From Smithella sp052139735 (GTDB lineage: Bacteria; Desulfobacterota; Syntrophia; Syntrophales; Smithellaceae): DNA of 64,000 bases. Location of the stretch: contig JBKQWB010000051.1 of NCBI GenBank assembly GCA_052139735.1, positions 43,928 to 107,927 on the forward strand. Direction: 5' to 3'. Position 1 is the first letter of the stretch. Every line of letters starts with the position of its first letter. Below are positions 53,311-62,235 of this stretch, piece by piece. Under the pieces are notes generated by a model. The model was not told the DNA's origin and made no database searches. It saw only the letters and a list, made by a program, of their open reading frames with translations. A program made the position numbers and the translations under genes.

Positions 53311-53826
53311 TTAATCCATTTTCCCGAGTTTGCGCTTATATTCCTTAAATACATGATAGAAATACTCGTTCTCCTCCATTTCTTTATTAAGAATCAGACC
53401 TACCCCCGAGATTTCATTTTCATTAATTATTAAGTTTACGCTTTTATTTAAAGAATTCATATAATCCATTGTTGCAAAAGTTGGACTGATTAAGACAACA
53501 AAAATATTCCTGCGGACGGACATGGTTAAGCGTTCTAAATATATAAGAATCTTATTAACCCCATCTTTTTCGGTGTCAAAATTCTCATTGATAACAATGA
53601 CATTAAAAGTGTGAAAAGTCGTATACCGTAGAGCCTCTTTAGATGTGGCCGCCTCAACTACGTTAAAATGAAGTGATACCAAAGCCTCTCTGATCTTTTG
53701 CCCTATGACAGGATCGTGTTCGCAAATCATGGAAGTGTTGCTATCCGTATCCCGATAATCAAAAGGGCGTCCGGAATAATCGATTTCTTCTGCGATTGTG
53801 TCTGGCATTGAATTTTCTTTATTCAT
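53311..53826 (-). CDS. Receiver-like protein lacking the phosphoacceptor Asp
   Basis: A 171-aa protein. After a 40-aa acidic leader, about residues 40-150 follow the CheY/receiver order: MICEHDPVIGQKIREALVSLHFNVVEAATSKEAL, then VIVINENFD. The strand-3 Asp is replaced by Asn/Glu (INENF), so phosphorylation is unlikely. The start at 53826 follows AGGGAA; an upstream in-frame start overlaps the PilT-type gene and is rejected. It is probably co-transcribed with the PilT genes (40-nt gap). Confidence 0.6.
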   Translation of the reverse strand: MNKENSMPDTIAEEIDYSGRPFDYRDTDSNTSMICEHDPVIGQKIREALVSLHFNVVEAATSKEALRYTTFHTFNVIVINENFDTEKDGVNKILIYLERLTMSVRRNIFVVLISPTFATMDYMNSLNKSVNLIINENEISGVGLILNKEMEENEYFYHVFKEYKRKLGKMD

Positions 53827-53866
53827 GTTAATTCCCTGATAATTAATTATTTGCGCAGTATGAAAA

Positions 53867-55054
53867 TTATCTTTTCCATGGGTCATTTTGTTGGGGCTTT
53901 CCATATAATTTGTCAACTTCCAGTTTGCCAATACTTGAGGTCTTTTCGCCGCGGGTCTTTTTTATTGAGTCTATCCCGCGGCCAACAGTAGCTCTGTTGG
54001 AAGCATAAGTGATAGCCGTATCTTCCGTAATCAAATCTTTTTCAAAAAGCTCAATAATGCAATCATCAAAACTCATCATTCCAAAAGGTCTTCCCTGTAG
54101 AATAATATCAGCAAATGTTTTTCCTTCAGATTCGCCATGCAGGATAACGTCTTTAACCCGCAGGCTGGTGCTCATCGCTTCAAAAGCAGCGATACGTCCG
54201 CCGCCGACTTTTGGCAACAAACGTTGGCAGACTATCCAGCGGAGAGAATCGGCAAGACGCACGCGCATTTGATTCTCTTCTTCTATGGAAAACATGCCGA
54301 TAATACGGTTTATCGTCTGACCGGCATCTACTGTATGCAAGGTGCTTAAAACCAAATGGCCCGTTTCCGAAGCATTCAAAGCAATTTCCACTGATTCACG
54401 ATCGCGCATTTCACCTACAAAAATTACCTTTGGCGCTTGACGCAGAGCTGCCCGTAAACCATTGACAAATGTATCAAAATCCTTGCCAAGTTCTCGTTGA
54501 TTTATAGTGGATTGTTTTTGAGGATGCGTGTACTCCACAGGGTCTTCCAGAGTAATAATGTGCACGGAACTATTTTCATTTATCTCATTGATAATTGCGG
54601 CAAGTGATGTGGTTTTGCCGGTGCCGGTTGCGCCTGTTATCAAAACTATGCCGAATTTTTCATTGGCAATTTTGTAAAAGGCAGGGGGCAAGCCTAAGTC
54701 AGCGCATGAAGGAATTTTCGATTCAAGCTTTCTTAAGACGATAGAATAGTTGCCGAGTTGAGAAAAAATATTTACACGAAAACGGGCGAGTTCGGGCAAC
54801 TCGTAAGACATATCACAGGAGCCTTCCTTTATTAGAGCTTGCATCAGCCGGTGATCCTGATTAATCAGATTCAGGGCAAAAATTTCTGTTTGAAAAGGCG
54901 TTAGTTTTTCGAAAGATGGCCTTAAATCAACACTGATTAATTCACCGGCGGAATATACCTGCAAAGGTTTATTCACGGTTAATATGAAGTCGGAAATGTT
55001 CGGATGAGATTCTAACATTTTTGTCAGTATATAATCTATTTCCGGTTTTCTCAT
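53867..55054 (-). CDS. PilT/PilU-type twitching motility ATPase
   Basis: A 395-aa retraction ATPase of the type II/IV secretion family. Walker A GATGTGKTTS (about residue 145), Asp box IITLEDPVEYTH, Walker B VIFVGEMRDRESVEIAL and His box GHLVLSTLHTVDA are intact. It has an N-terminal PAS-like domain and a C-terminal extension of about 40 aa. It is diverged from its neighbour, consistent with a PilU-like accessory. It is 19 nt downstream of the second pilT-type gene. Confidence 0.9.
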   Translation of the reverse strand: MRKPEIDYILTKMLESHPNISDFILTVNKPLQVYSAGELISVDLRPSFEKLTPFQTEIFALNLINQDHRLMQALIKEGSCDMSYELPELARFRVNIFSQLGNYSIVLRKLESKIPSCADLGLPPAFYKIANEKFGIVLITGATGTGKTTSLAAIINEINENSSVHIITLEDPVEYTHPQKQSTINQRELGKDFDTFVNGLRAALRQAPKVIFVGEMRDRESVEIALNASETGHLVLSTLHTVDAGQTINRIIGMFSIEEENQMRVRLADSLRWIVCQRLLPKVGGGRIAAFEAMSTSLRVKDVILHGESEGKTFADIILQGRPFGMMSFDDCIIELFEKDLITEDTAITYASNRATVGRGIDSIKKTRGEKTSSIGKLEVDKLYGKPQQNDPWKR

Positions 55055-55073
55055 AAGCTATCCCCGCGATGAT

Positions 55074-56156
55074 TTATGCTTCAGTGAAGTCTGTTGGCGG
55101 ATGTTTCAAAAGCGGACGGAATCTGGTTTTATCGTTGGCCTTGATATAAGCTTCATCGCCGCTTATCCAGCCGCGATTGTAGATATCCATAATTCCATCG
55201 TCCAAAAGCTGCATTCCATATTTTTTGCCCGTCTGCATCATGGAAGGAATCTGATAGGTTTTGGATTCGCGGATCAAATTACGAACCGCAGGTGTGGCAA
55301 TGCAAATCTCCAGAGCGACACAACGGCCTTTCGTGTCAATTCTCTTAAAAAGAACCTGCGAAACAATCGCGCGTAAACCATCTGCCAGTGTTGAGCGGAT
55401 TTGCAATTGTTCCGATGCCGGAAAAACTTCGATTACTCTGTCAACTGTTTTTGCCGCGCTGGTTGTATGGACGGTGGAAAAAACCAGATGGCCTGTGGAC
55501 GCGGCTTCTATAGCCAGAGAGATTGTTTCCAGATCGCGCATTTCACCAACCAGAATGATGTCCGGGTCTTCACGCAATGCTCCGCGCAAAGCTGCAGCAA
55601 AGCTTCTGGTATGAAGTCCCACTTCCCTGTGATTAATGATGCAGTTTTGACTTTTATGAACAAATTCAATAGGATCTTCAATTGTAATAACGTGGTCTCT
55701 GCGAAGGCGGTTGGCTTCGTCAATAATGGCTGCCAGCGTTGTGGATTTGCCGCTGCCGGTTGGACCGGTGACCAGCACAAGGCCGCGCGGTAGAGTCGCT
55801 AATTTTGATATTACGCTTGGCAGTCCCAATTCTGCGCAAGATAAAATTTTATCGGGTATTTCACGGAAAACCGCGCCTATGCCGTTTTTCTGTTGGAAGT
55901 AATTTACACGATAACGCGCGAGACCAGGGACTTCGTAAGCAAAATCAACGTCGCCCGTTTCTTCGAAAAATTTAATTTTATGCTCAGGCGTAATTTCGTA
56001 AAGAAGCACTTTTAGGGCGTCATTAGTGAGAATATCGTATTTAATTCTCTCAATATCGCCGCGGATTCTAATAGCAGGCTGTTGGCCGGAAATAAGATGG
56101 AGATCTGATGCACCCTGCTCGTGCATAAGATGAAAAAAAGCATCAATTTTTGCCAT
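55074..56156 (-). CDS. pilT: PilT retraction ATPase
   Basis: A 360-aa type IV pilus retraction motor. Walker A GPTGSGKSTTLAA (about residue 135), Asp box VITIEDPIEFVH, Walker B IILVGEMRDLETISLAI, His box GHLVFSTVHTTSAAKTVDR and the PilT AIRNLIRE-like motif (AVRNLIRESK) are present. It hydrolyses ATP at the cytoplasmic base of the pilus to pull it in. GGAGAAAGT precedes the ATG. It is first of a three-gene unit with the PilU-like and pseudo-receiver genes. Confidence 0.93.
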   Translation of the reverse strand: MAKIDAFFHLMHEQGASDLHLISGQQPAIRIRGDIERIKYDILTNDALKVLLYEITPEHKIKFFEETGDVDFAYEVPGLARYRVNYFQQKNGIGAVFREIPDKILSCAELGLPSVISKLATLPRGLVLVTGPTGSGKSTTLAAIIDEANRLRRDHVITIEDPIEFVHKSQNCIINHREVGLHTRSFAAALRGALREDPDIILVGEMRDLETISLAIEAASTGHLVFSTVHTTSAAKTVDRVIEVFPASEQLQIRSTLADGLRAIVSQVLFKRIDTKGRCVALEICIATPAVRNLIRESKTYQIPSMMQTGKKYGMQLLDDGIMDIYNRGWISGDEAYIKANDKTRFRPLLKHPPTDFTEA

Positions 56157-56409
56157 TTACTTTCTCCTTGTGACGAATTGTTTCATCTTTTACCATTTTT
56201 TCTGCTTGAAAAAAATCAAATATTTAATAAATATTAAATTTGTTACCGCGCATGTATTTTTTATAGAGTTTCATTTCACAAATTATTTGTCAATATAGGA
56301 AAAACTTAATTGTTTTGTCAATCTAAGAATTACATTAACAATTTCTTGACACTAAGACAATCAATAATATATGCTCCCTTACGTTTTTCCTAATAGGAAT
56401 TTTAAGGTT

Positions 56410-56485
56410 GGGGATGTAGCTCAGCTGGGAGAGCGCGGCGTTCGCAACGCCGAGGCCAGGGGTTCGATCCCCCTCATCTCCACCA
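56410..56485 (+). tRNA. tRNA-Ala (CGC anticodon), integration site of a genomic island
   Basis: A 76-nt tRNA with encoded CCA. The acceptor GGGGATG pairs with CATCTCC (one G-T pair). The anticodon stem CGGCG/CGCCG encloses TTCGCAA, giving CGC. The T-loop GGTTCGATCC is normal. A P4-type integrase gene follows, so its 3' end is probably the attL core. No attR lies in the window. Confidence 0.95.
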
Positions 56486-56519
56486 GAACATAATCCAAGA
56501 CAATCCAATAAAGTCCAGA

Positions 56520-56546
56520 AACCCGTTAGAAATAGCGGGTTTTTTG
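56520..56546 (+). terminator. Rho-independent terminator after tRNA-Ala
   Basis: Arms AACCCG and CGGGTT around a 9-nt loop followed by T residues, 35 nt after the tRNA. Confidence 0.7.
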
Positions 56547-56595
56547 TTGCTTTTAGTCCAAAGACGTGTTATAAGATTTTATAAAATCTATAAAG

Positions 56596-56650
56596 TTTGG
56601 GGGCTGATTTATATATAAAAAGCCCCCATAGCTAATAGCAAGCCCCCAAA
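56596..56650 (+). promoter_or_regulatory. Competing hairpins before the integrase gene
   Basis: The left arm TTTGGGGGCT (56596-56605) can pair with AGCCCCC (56621-56627) or, with ten pairs, AGCCCCCAAA (56641-56650). The second pairing ends next to the integrase Shine-Dalgarno (AAGGAG, 56651-56656). The two GCCCCC copies may also be integrase arm sites. Confidence 0.45.
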
Positions 56651-56665
56651 AAGGAGAAATTGCTC

Positions 56666-57898
56666 ATGCCTATAAGAATTAAGCCATTATCAGAAATCAA
56701 AGTACGTAATGCAAAGCCACAAGAAAGCGCATACAAACTTTTCGATGGAGGCGGTCTCTATCTTTTCGTTACTCCGCCCGGTGGTAAGCTTTGGCATTTC
56801 AAATATCGCTTCGACAATAAAGAGAAGAAACTTGCCTTCGGATCATATCCTGAAATTAGCCTACAAGACGCAAGACAACGGCGTGACGATGCACGAAAAC
56901 TTTTAGCTAATGGTGTTGACCCCGGGGCTGTTCGCAAAGCGCAGAAACAGGCAAAAATTGAAGACACTGAAACCGTCGAAGTTATAGCCAGAGAATGGCA
57001 CGAAAAATTTAAATCAACATGGACGGAAGGTCACGCGGATAAATTAATGCGATGTTTAGAACGTGACGTTTTTCCATGGATCGGTTCACGACCGATTAAA
57101 GAAATCAAAGCACCTGAACTTTTGACAGTGTTAAGACGTGTCGAATCAAGGGGCGTATTGGAAGGAGCGCACCGTGTGCGAGGAATATGTAACATGATTT
57201 TCCGTTATGCGGCTGCCACTGGACGCGCTGAACGCAATCCGGCGCAAGATTTAATTGGTTCATTACCACCGGCAAAAGAAAAACATCTTGCAGCCATTAC
57301 AGAACCTAAGAAAGTCCGAGAATTACTTCTTGCCATTGACGGTTATGTCGGCAGTTATGTTGTAAAATTAGCTTTGCAGTTATCACCACTTGTTTTTGTC
57401 CGTCCCGGCGAATTGCGACACATGGAATGGAAAGAAGTTGATTTTGAAAATGCTCTATGGAGTATTCCGGCAGAGAAAATGAAAATGAGAGAGCCGCACC
57501 TTGTACCACTATCAAAGCAAGCAATAAAAATTCTAGAAGAACTTCAAAAACTGACAGGTACAAGTCAATATGCTTTTCCTTCCGGTAGAACTTACGTCCG
57601 GCCAATGTCAAACAATGCCATATTAGCGGCATTGCGCCGCATGGGTTACACGAAAGAAGAAATGACACCACATGGATTCCGGGCAATGGCGCGGACAATC
57701 ATTGATGAAGTTTTACAAGTCAGACCTGATTTTATTGAAGCGCAATTGGCACACCGCGTCAGTGACCCACTAGGCCGTAGTTATAACAGAACTCAACACC
57801 TAAACGAAAGACGGAAGATGATGCAGACTTGGGCTGATTATCTTGATGGATTAAAAGCAGGAGCCAAAGTATTGCCATTTAAGAAAACAACAGTATAA
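56666..57898 (+). CDS. int: P4-type tyrosine recombinase integrase
   Basis: A 410-aa site-specific integrase. It has an N-terminal DUF4102 arm-binding domain (PLSEIKVRNAKPQESAYKLFDGGGLYLFV), a SAM-like core-binding domain and the catalytic domain with Arg in RPGELRHMEW, HGFRAMART (His-x-x-Arg) and Tyr in LGRSYNRTQ. The ATG at 56666 follows AAAAGGAG. It lies 180 nt from the tRNA-Ala 3' end, the standard layout of a tRNA-integrated island. It appears intact. Confidence 0.93.
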   Translation: MPIRIKPLSEIKVRNAKPQESAYKLFDGGGLYLFVTPPGGKLWHFKYRFDNKEKKLAFGSYPEISLQDARQRRDDARKLLANGVDPGAVRKAQKQAKIEDTETVEVIAREWHEKFKSTWTEGHADKLMRCLERDVFPWIGSRPIKEIKAPELLTVLRRVESRGVLEGAHRVRGICNMIFRYAAATGRAERNPAQDLIGSLPPAKEKHLAAITEPKKVRELLLAIDGYVGSYVVKLALQLSPLVFVRPGELRHMEWKEVDFENALWSIPAEKMKMREPHLVPLSKQAIKILEELQKLTGTSQYAFPSGRTYVRPMSNNAILAALRRMGYTKEEMTPHGFRAMARTIIDEVLQVRPDFIEAQLAHRVSDPLGRSYNRTQHLNERRKMMQTWADYLDGLKAGAKVLPFKKTTV

Positions 57899-58406
57899 AA
57901 TTAACTGTCGGTGGACAGAGTTTTCTTGATATCAACTGCAAAGACGATGCAAGGTTATTACTTCAGTTGACAACATATTGTCTTTATGAAAATCGAGTCT
58001 TCAAATACTAAGATAGAATAAAACACACTCCCCATTTTATTGATTTCAGAATGAAATAGAGATATTTAGGTACGTGATTTTTATAAATGCGAGGGCATTT
58101 ACTTCTTCCTGAAATCCTCAAATCGTCAATCTTCGTAAACATACAACCATTCAATTGATAATCATTAACCACATTTTTTCAATTATAAAGGTTATGATAA
58201 GGGCAATCTGATAGCTGTTGGACATATTTCCTATAAATTGTCAAACTGGTATTTCGTGGTAATAAAGACAAAATGCCAAGTAGCCAAAGTTAATTTCGTT
58301 TGATTTTTAAGAACCTTCTCTCTTTTTATTTTTTTTAAATTAATATAGGATTGTACAAAATATTGTAAAATACAAACTTGGTATATTAATTTTTATATAT
58401 GGAAAT
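57899..58406. other. AT-rich gap inside the island
   Basis: A 508-nt stretch without a convincing ORF, RNA gene, repeat or promoter. It is markedly AT-rich. Confidence 0.4.
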
Positions 58407-59045
58407 ATGAAAATGGATACATTTATAAGTCCAAATTATACTCAGGTTAAATTCGATAAACCAACAATAGATGACCTTACAGATGTTTTAAAGGATCGAA
58501 CTTTAAACTGGCTGTTTGAACCAGCAAAGATATTAATCAGTGAGAAGAATGGATGCTTTAGTGCTCTATGCCTACTCTTAACTTATTTTGAAGGAATCTG
58601 GTCATATGTAAGCGGTATAGATAGCAAAGGACAATCGAAGGAATATTTTATTGATGCATTTTTAGATGTATTTAGTTCATCAGATCATGATCCCAACCTA
58701 TTAAAACGCGTTGCGGCAATACTCTATAAAGATGGTAGGTGTGGGTTCTTCCACGATGGCATGTTAAGAGGGCGTATTTTTTTAGCAAACCTAGACCAAA
58801 TCGATATGCTAATTACACTGCCCAAAAGACCTGATGGCAAGATTGACGTTGATGGGGATATTAATTCTATTATTATAGATCCAAAATATTTCATGGCTGC
58901 AATCGAAAGACATTTCATTGATTATTTACTTTGTCTGCGTAACCCAAATGAAAAAGTAAAGCGTGATAATTTTTTAAAAATGGCTAAAGAAAAATGGGGT
59001 TACGAAGGTGACGGTGTAGTTATCGGTCTAGATAGAAATGGCTAA
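58407..59045 (+). CDS. Hypothetical protein of a genomic island
   Basis: A 212-aa soluble protein, no signal peptide or membrane helix. No family is recognised. Visible features are GRCGFFHDGMLRGRIFLANL at about residues 110-130, several Cys and Trp residues, and a charged C-terminus. AT-rich codon use matches the island, not the core chromosome. It lies upstream of the large nuclease-TPR gene on the same strand and may be its partner or an independent accessory gene. Confidence 0.6.
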   Translation: MKMDTFISPNYTQVKFDKPTIDDLTDVLKDRTLNWLFEPAKILISEKNGCFSALCLLLTYFEGIWSYVSGIDSKGQSKEYFIDAFLDVFSSSDHDPNLLKRVAAILYKDGRCGFFHDGMLRGRIFLANLDQIDMLITLPKRPDGKIDVDGDINSIIIDPKYFMAAIERHFIDYLLCLRNPNEKVKRDNFLKMAKEKWGYEGDGVVIGLDRNG

Positions 59046-59116
59046 ATATAGAACATAACAAAAGCAATTCACCCGATCGCTATGCTCCGGATGATTTTTT
59101 TGTTCGGCAAAAGAAA

Positions 59117-59200
59117 ATGACAGCATCGTTTAATTCAAATAATCTCGTTGGAACAACAGGTGAATATTTTGTTTGTGCTGAACTATGCCGTATTGGTTAA
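59117..59200 (+). pseudogene. Remnant of a PDDEXK-like or DUF4365-type protein N-terminus
   Basis: A frame starting MTASFNSNNLVGTTGEYFV continues CAELCRIG and then hits a stop. GTTGEYFVCAEL is the usual opening of DUF4365/PDDEXK-type proteins. No continuation was found, so it looks like a fragment left by rearrangement. Confidence 0.4.
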
Positions 59201-59345
59201 TTAAAGAATCTTGAAATGTTTACTGGAGGCAGAAAACTAATTTTTTATGACTTGGGCTTCTGCGTCGTCCCAAAAGCAGAGTATCACTAGAGCATGTGAC
59301 ATATATCAACTCGAAATGGAAGTTCGAAGAGATTATAGTGAAAAA

Positions 59346-60702
59346 ATGACTAAATCAAAACCAACAGTAAAAACCTATAAGCCTTCTGATTATCTTCGTT
59401 CAAGAAGACCAGAGCGTTATTCGGACTCTATCGTTACAGAAGAACCACAAATAACAAAGGATATATTAGAATACCACCTGGAAACACTTACAAATCGAAG
59501 TCAAGAAAATGAGTTTGAGCATTTTGCAAGACGTTTAGCAGAGAAAGAGCTTTGTCCAAATTTGTTACCCCATACAGGCCCAACAGGAGGTGGAGATAGC
59601 AAAGTTGATTCAGAGACCTATCCCGTCGCCGAAGAAATTTCTTTACGATGGTATCAAGGAAACGCTGGCGCGAAAAAACGCTGGGCTTTTGCTATGAGTG
59701 CGAAGAAGGATTGGCTAGGAAAAGTCAAGAGCGATGTAAAGAAGATAACAGAAACGAATCGTGGTTACTCATTAATTTACTTCATAACCAATCAGTTCGT
59801 TAGAGACAAGGCGAGAGCAAAAGTTGAAGACGATCTAACAAAAAAGTTTGGCATAGAAGTTAGAATTCTAGACCGTAGTTGGATAGTTGACCGAATTATA
59901 AATCATAATCTCATTGAGATTGCAGCACAAACTTTGTCTATTGAAAGCTTGCAATTAAAGGCGCGTAAACAAATTGGGCCGCTTGATGCTACAAGAGAGA
60001 TTGAATTAAACAAACTAGATGAAGAGATAAAAGATCCTAATCGCTATACTGGCATAGATTATCAGCTTGCTGAAGATTGTTTTAGAACAGCAATACTTGC
60101 AAGTGAACTTGAGCGAGACCGGAATGAAGTTGAAGGTCGCTTTTCAGCAGCTCTTCGTGTAGCAGAAAAAGTTGGTGATAGAAGACAAATTCTAAGAATT
60201 ATCTATCATCAGTCATGGATATCATGCTTTGTCTATGATGACATCACAGCTTTGGATAACCTTTATAATAAAGTGGAGGAGATAGGTCTCTCTAGTCAAC
60301 ATGCAGATGATGTTGAAATGGTTGACAATCTTTGGACTGTCCATTTAGGATGGAGCCTGCATGGAAATATGACAAAGGAGTATTCCAAACTTATTAAAAG
60401 AAGTAATGCCTTAAGTAAGAAATTAGAAGAACTATCAAGTGATGATACTCGACCCAATAATGCGCTTCATGCTCGAACCTTGCTCTGTCTTCATCGATTT
60501 GTTAAACTACAACTAAAAAATAAAAAGGATTTATCGGCTCTAAATAATATTTTTGATGAACTAGCCACGATATTTGAAAACTCAAGAGGACTCGGGCAAT
60601 ACCCGTTTGATTCATTTAAAAGATTGATTTACGAATTAGGAAATGCTTTTGCAGATAATGATTCCTACGAAAAGCTCTTTGATGCAATTGTGGCCATTCA
60701 AG
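59346..60702 (+). pseudogene. Large nuclease-TPR gene, 5' part (interrupted by IS)
   Basis: The first about 452 codons of a gene of about 1000 codons. A PD-(D/E)XK-like nuclease domain lies at residues about 50-175: Glu56/Glu58 in NEFEHFARRLAEKEL, Asp84 in TGGGDSKVDSETYPV and Lys120 in WAFAMSAKKDW, then FFITNQFV-type strands and GIEVRILDRSWIVDRII. Helical TPR-like repeats follow (from about 245). The start at MTKSKPTVK is a choice; an upstream in-frame ATG at 59247 adds a non-family-like stretch. An IS at 60703 ends the frame after two extra codons. No P-loop is visible. It resembles anti-phage effector architectures. Confidence 0.7.
60693..60702. repeat. 10-bp target-site duplication, left copy
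   Basis: GCCATTCAAG directly abuts the left end (TGTAGCGG) of the IS. The same 10 bp follows the right end at 62226-62235. Confidence 0.85.
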
Positions 60703-60792
60703 TGTAGCGGTTCAAAGGAAAGTGGACAGATGAGGGATTAAAATAAGAGACGGTTTTAGGTTATAATCAACTTATAAGAAAGGAGAGAAGTT

Positions 60793-61146
60793 ATGGTACC
60801 TAAAACCAAACAAGACCCTGAATCAGTGGTAAAAGAGATCAAGAGAAAAACCCGTCGTAAGTTCAATTCAGAAGAAAAAATCCGGATCATACTGGAAGGC
60901 CTGCGAGGAGAAGACAGCATAGCCAATATCTGTCGAAAAGAAGGTATAGCTCCTGGCATTTACTACAAATGGAGCAAGGCATTTCTAGAGGCAGGTAAAC
61001 GGCAGCTCAACGGTGATACCATTCGGGAAGCCAGCAGTAACGAAGTATCAAATCTCCGGAGCGAGAATGAGCAGTTAAAACAATTAGTGGCCGAACTGAG
61101 CCTGAAGAACCGGGTTCTAAAAAAAAGTTTGAGTGGTCTGGAGTGA
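60793..61146 (+). CDS. IS3-type transposase OrfA
   Basis: A 117-aa protein. A helix-turn-helix (SEEKIRIILEGLRGEDSIANICRKEGIAPGIYYKWSK, residues about 30-65) is followed by a leucine-zipper-like helix (LRSENEQLKQLVAELSLKNRVLKK). AAAGGAGAG lies before the ATG. A run of eight A then G (61119-61127) permits a -1 shift into OrfB. Its stop overlaps the orfB GTG (GTGA). Confidence 0.9.
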   Translation: MVPKTKQDPESVVKEIKRKTRRKFNSEEKIRIILEGLRGEDSIANICRKEGIAPGIYYKWSKAFLEAGKRQLNGDTIREASSNEVSNLRSENEQLKQLVAELSLKNRVLKKSLSGLE

Positions 61147-62186
61147 GTGCGGAGCGGTATATGCGATACGGTCAGGGCGAAAAGATGGAGGTTATCAGGC
61201 TGGTGGAAGGTTCACCGCTGAGTGTGAAGCAGACGCTTGCGGAACTCAATGTCAACCGCAGCACGTTTTACATTTGGTATAAACGATATTGTGAGCATGG
61301 CTATGATGGTCTGGCCAACGCATACCACCCACCCAAACAGTTTTGGAATGAGATACCGCCATGGGAGAAGCAGCGGGTAGTGGAAACGGCACTGAAGCAT
61401 CCCGAAAAATCACCCAGAGAGCTTGCATTGTATATCACGGATAAACTGAGTTATTATATCTCGGAATCAACGGTGTACCGTATTTTGAAGGCCCATGATC
61501 TGGTAACCAGTCCCCTGTATACGGTGATAACGGCTTATGAGAAGTTTCCTCAACCTACAAAGAGAGTTAATGAACTGTGGCAGACTGATTTTACTTTTTT
61601 CAAGGTGATCCATTGGGGGTGGTATTACCTGTCTACTATTCTGGATGATTACAGCCGCTTTATTCTGGCCTGGCGGCTGTGTGAGGGTATGTCGACTGAT
61701 GATGTGAAGCGGACCCTTGATGATGCTATTTTATTTACAGGCATGAGGAACGTAAAGGTTGTCAGTCGGCCACGGCTCTTATCCGATAACGGTCCCTGCT
61801 ATGTTTCAAAAGCTCTGAATGGCTATCTTCAAGAAGAAGGAATGGGCCATACACGGGGCAAACCGTATCATCCAATGACTCAAGGGAAGATTGAGAGATA
61901 CCACCGCTCCATGAAAAATCTCATTCTGCTGGAGCATTATTACAGTCCATCGGAGCTCGAGGATCGCGTCAGCGTATTTGTGGATTATTATAATAACCAT
62001 CGATACCATGAGGCATTGGAAAATGTGACACCTGCGGATGTGTATTATGGGCATGATCACGAAGTTCTTGAAAGACGCAAACAGATTAAACAAAAGACCA
62101 TGCTTTTACGAAGGAAGCAAAAACGTTCTTGGAGACTTGCTGGAATTGCAGGAAAGGTATATATGAGTGCTGAAACCATCTCTTAG
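61143..62186 (+). CDS. IS3-type transposase OrfB (DDE integrase core)
   Basis: A 347-aa protein. An N-terminal helix-turn-helix (SVKQTLAELNVNRSTFYIWYKRY) precedes the rve catalytic core with Asp in WQTDFTFF, Asp in LLSDNGPCYVS and Glu in GKIERYHRSMKN. The GTG start overlaps the orfA stop, and an OrfAB fusion by frameshift is likely the active transposase. It appears intact. Confidence 0.9.
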   Translation: MSAERYMRYGQGEKMEVIRLVEGSPLSVKQTLAELNVNRSTFYIWYKRYCEHGYDGLANAYHPPKQFWNEIPPWEKQRVVETALKHPEKSPRELALYITDKLSYYISESTVYRILKAHDLVTSPLYTVITAYEKFPQPTKRVNELWQTDFTFFKVIHWGWYYLSTILDDYSRFILAWRLCEGMSTDDVKRTLDDAILFTGMRNVKVVSRPRLLSDNGPCYVSKALNGYLQEEGMGHTRGKPYHPMTQGKIERYHRSMKNLILLEHYYSPSELEDRVSVFVDYYNNHRYHEALENVTPADVYYGHDHEVLERRKQIKQKTMLLRRKQKRSWRLAGIAGKVYMSAETIS

Positions 62187-62225
62187 TTCGAGACACGTTT
62201 GTCCAAAACCATTTGAAGACATACA

Positions 62226-62235
62226 GCCATTCAAG
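62226..62235. repeat. 10-bp target-site duplication, right copy
   Basis: GCCATTCAAG follows the right IS end ATACA and leads straight back into the interrupted frame. Confidence 0.85.

Larger units (their letters stand above)
60703..62225 (+). mobile_element. 1523-bp IS3-type insertion sequence
   Basis: The left end TGTAGCGGTTCAAAGG and the inverted right end TGTATGTCTTCAAATGG are imperfect inverted repeats, both continuing to a TGGACA. It encodes orfA and orfB with a slippery A-run, the IS3 layout. A 10-bp duplication flanks it, longer than is usual for IS3. Confidence 0.85.
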
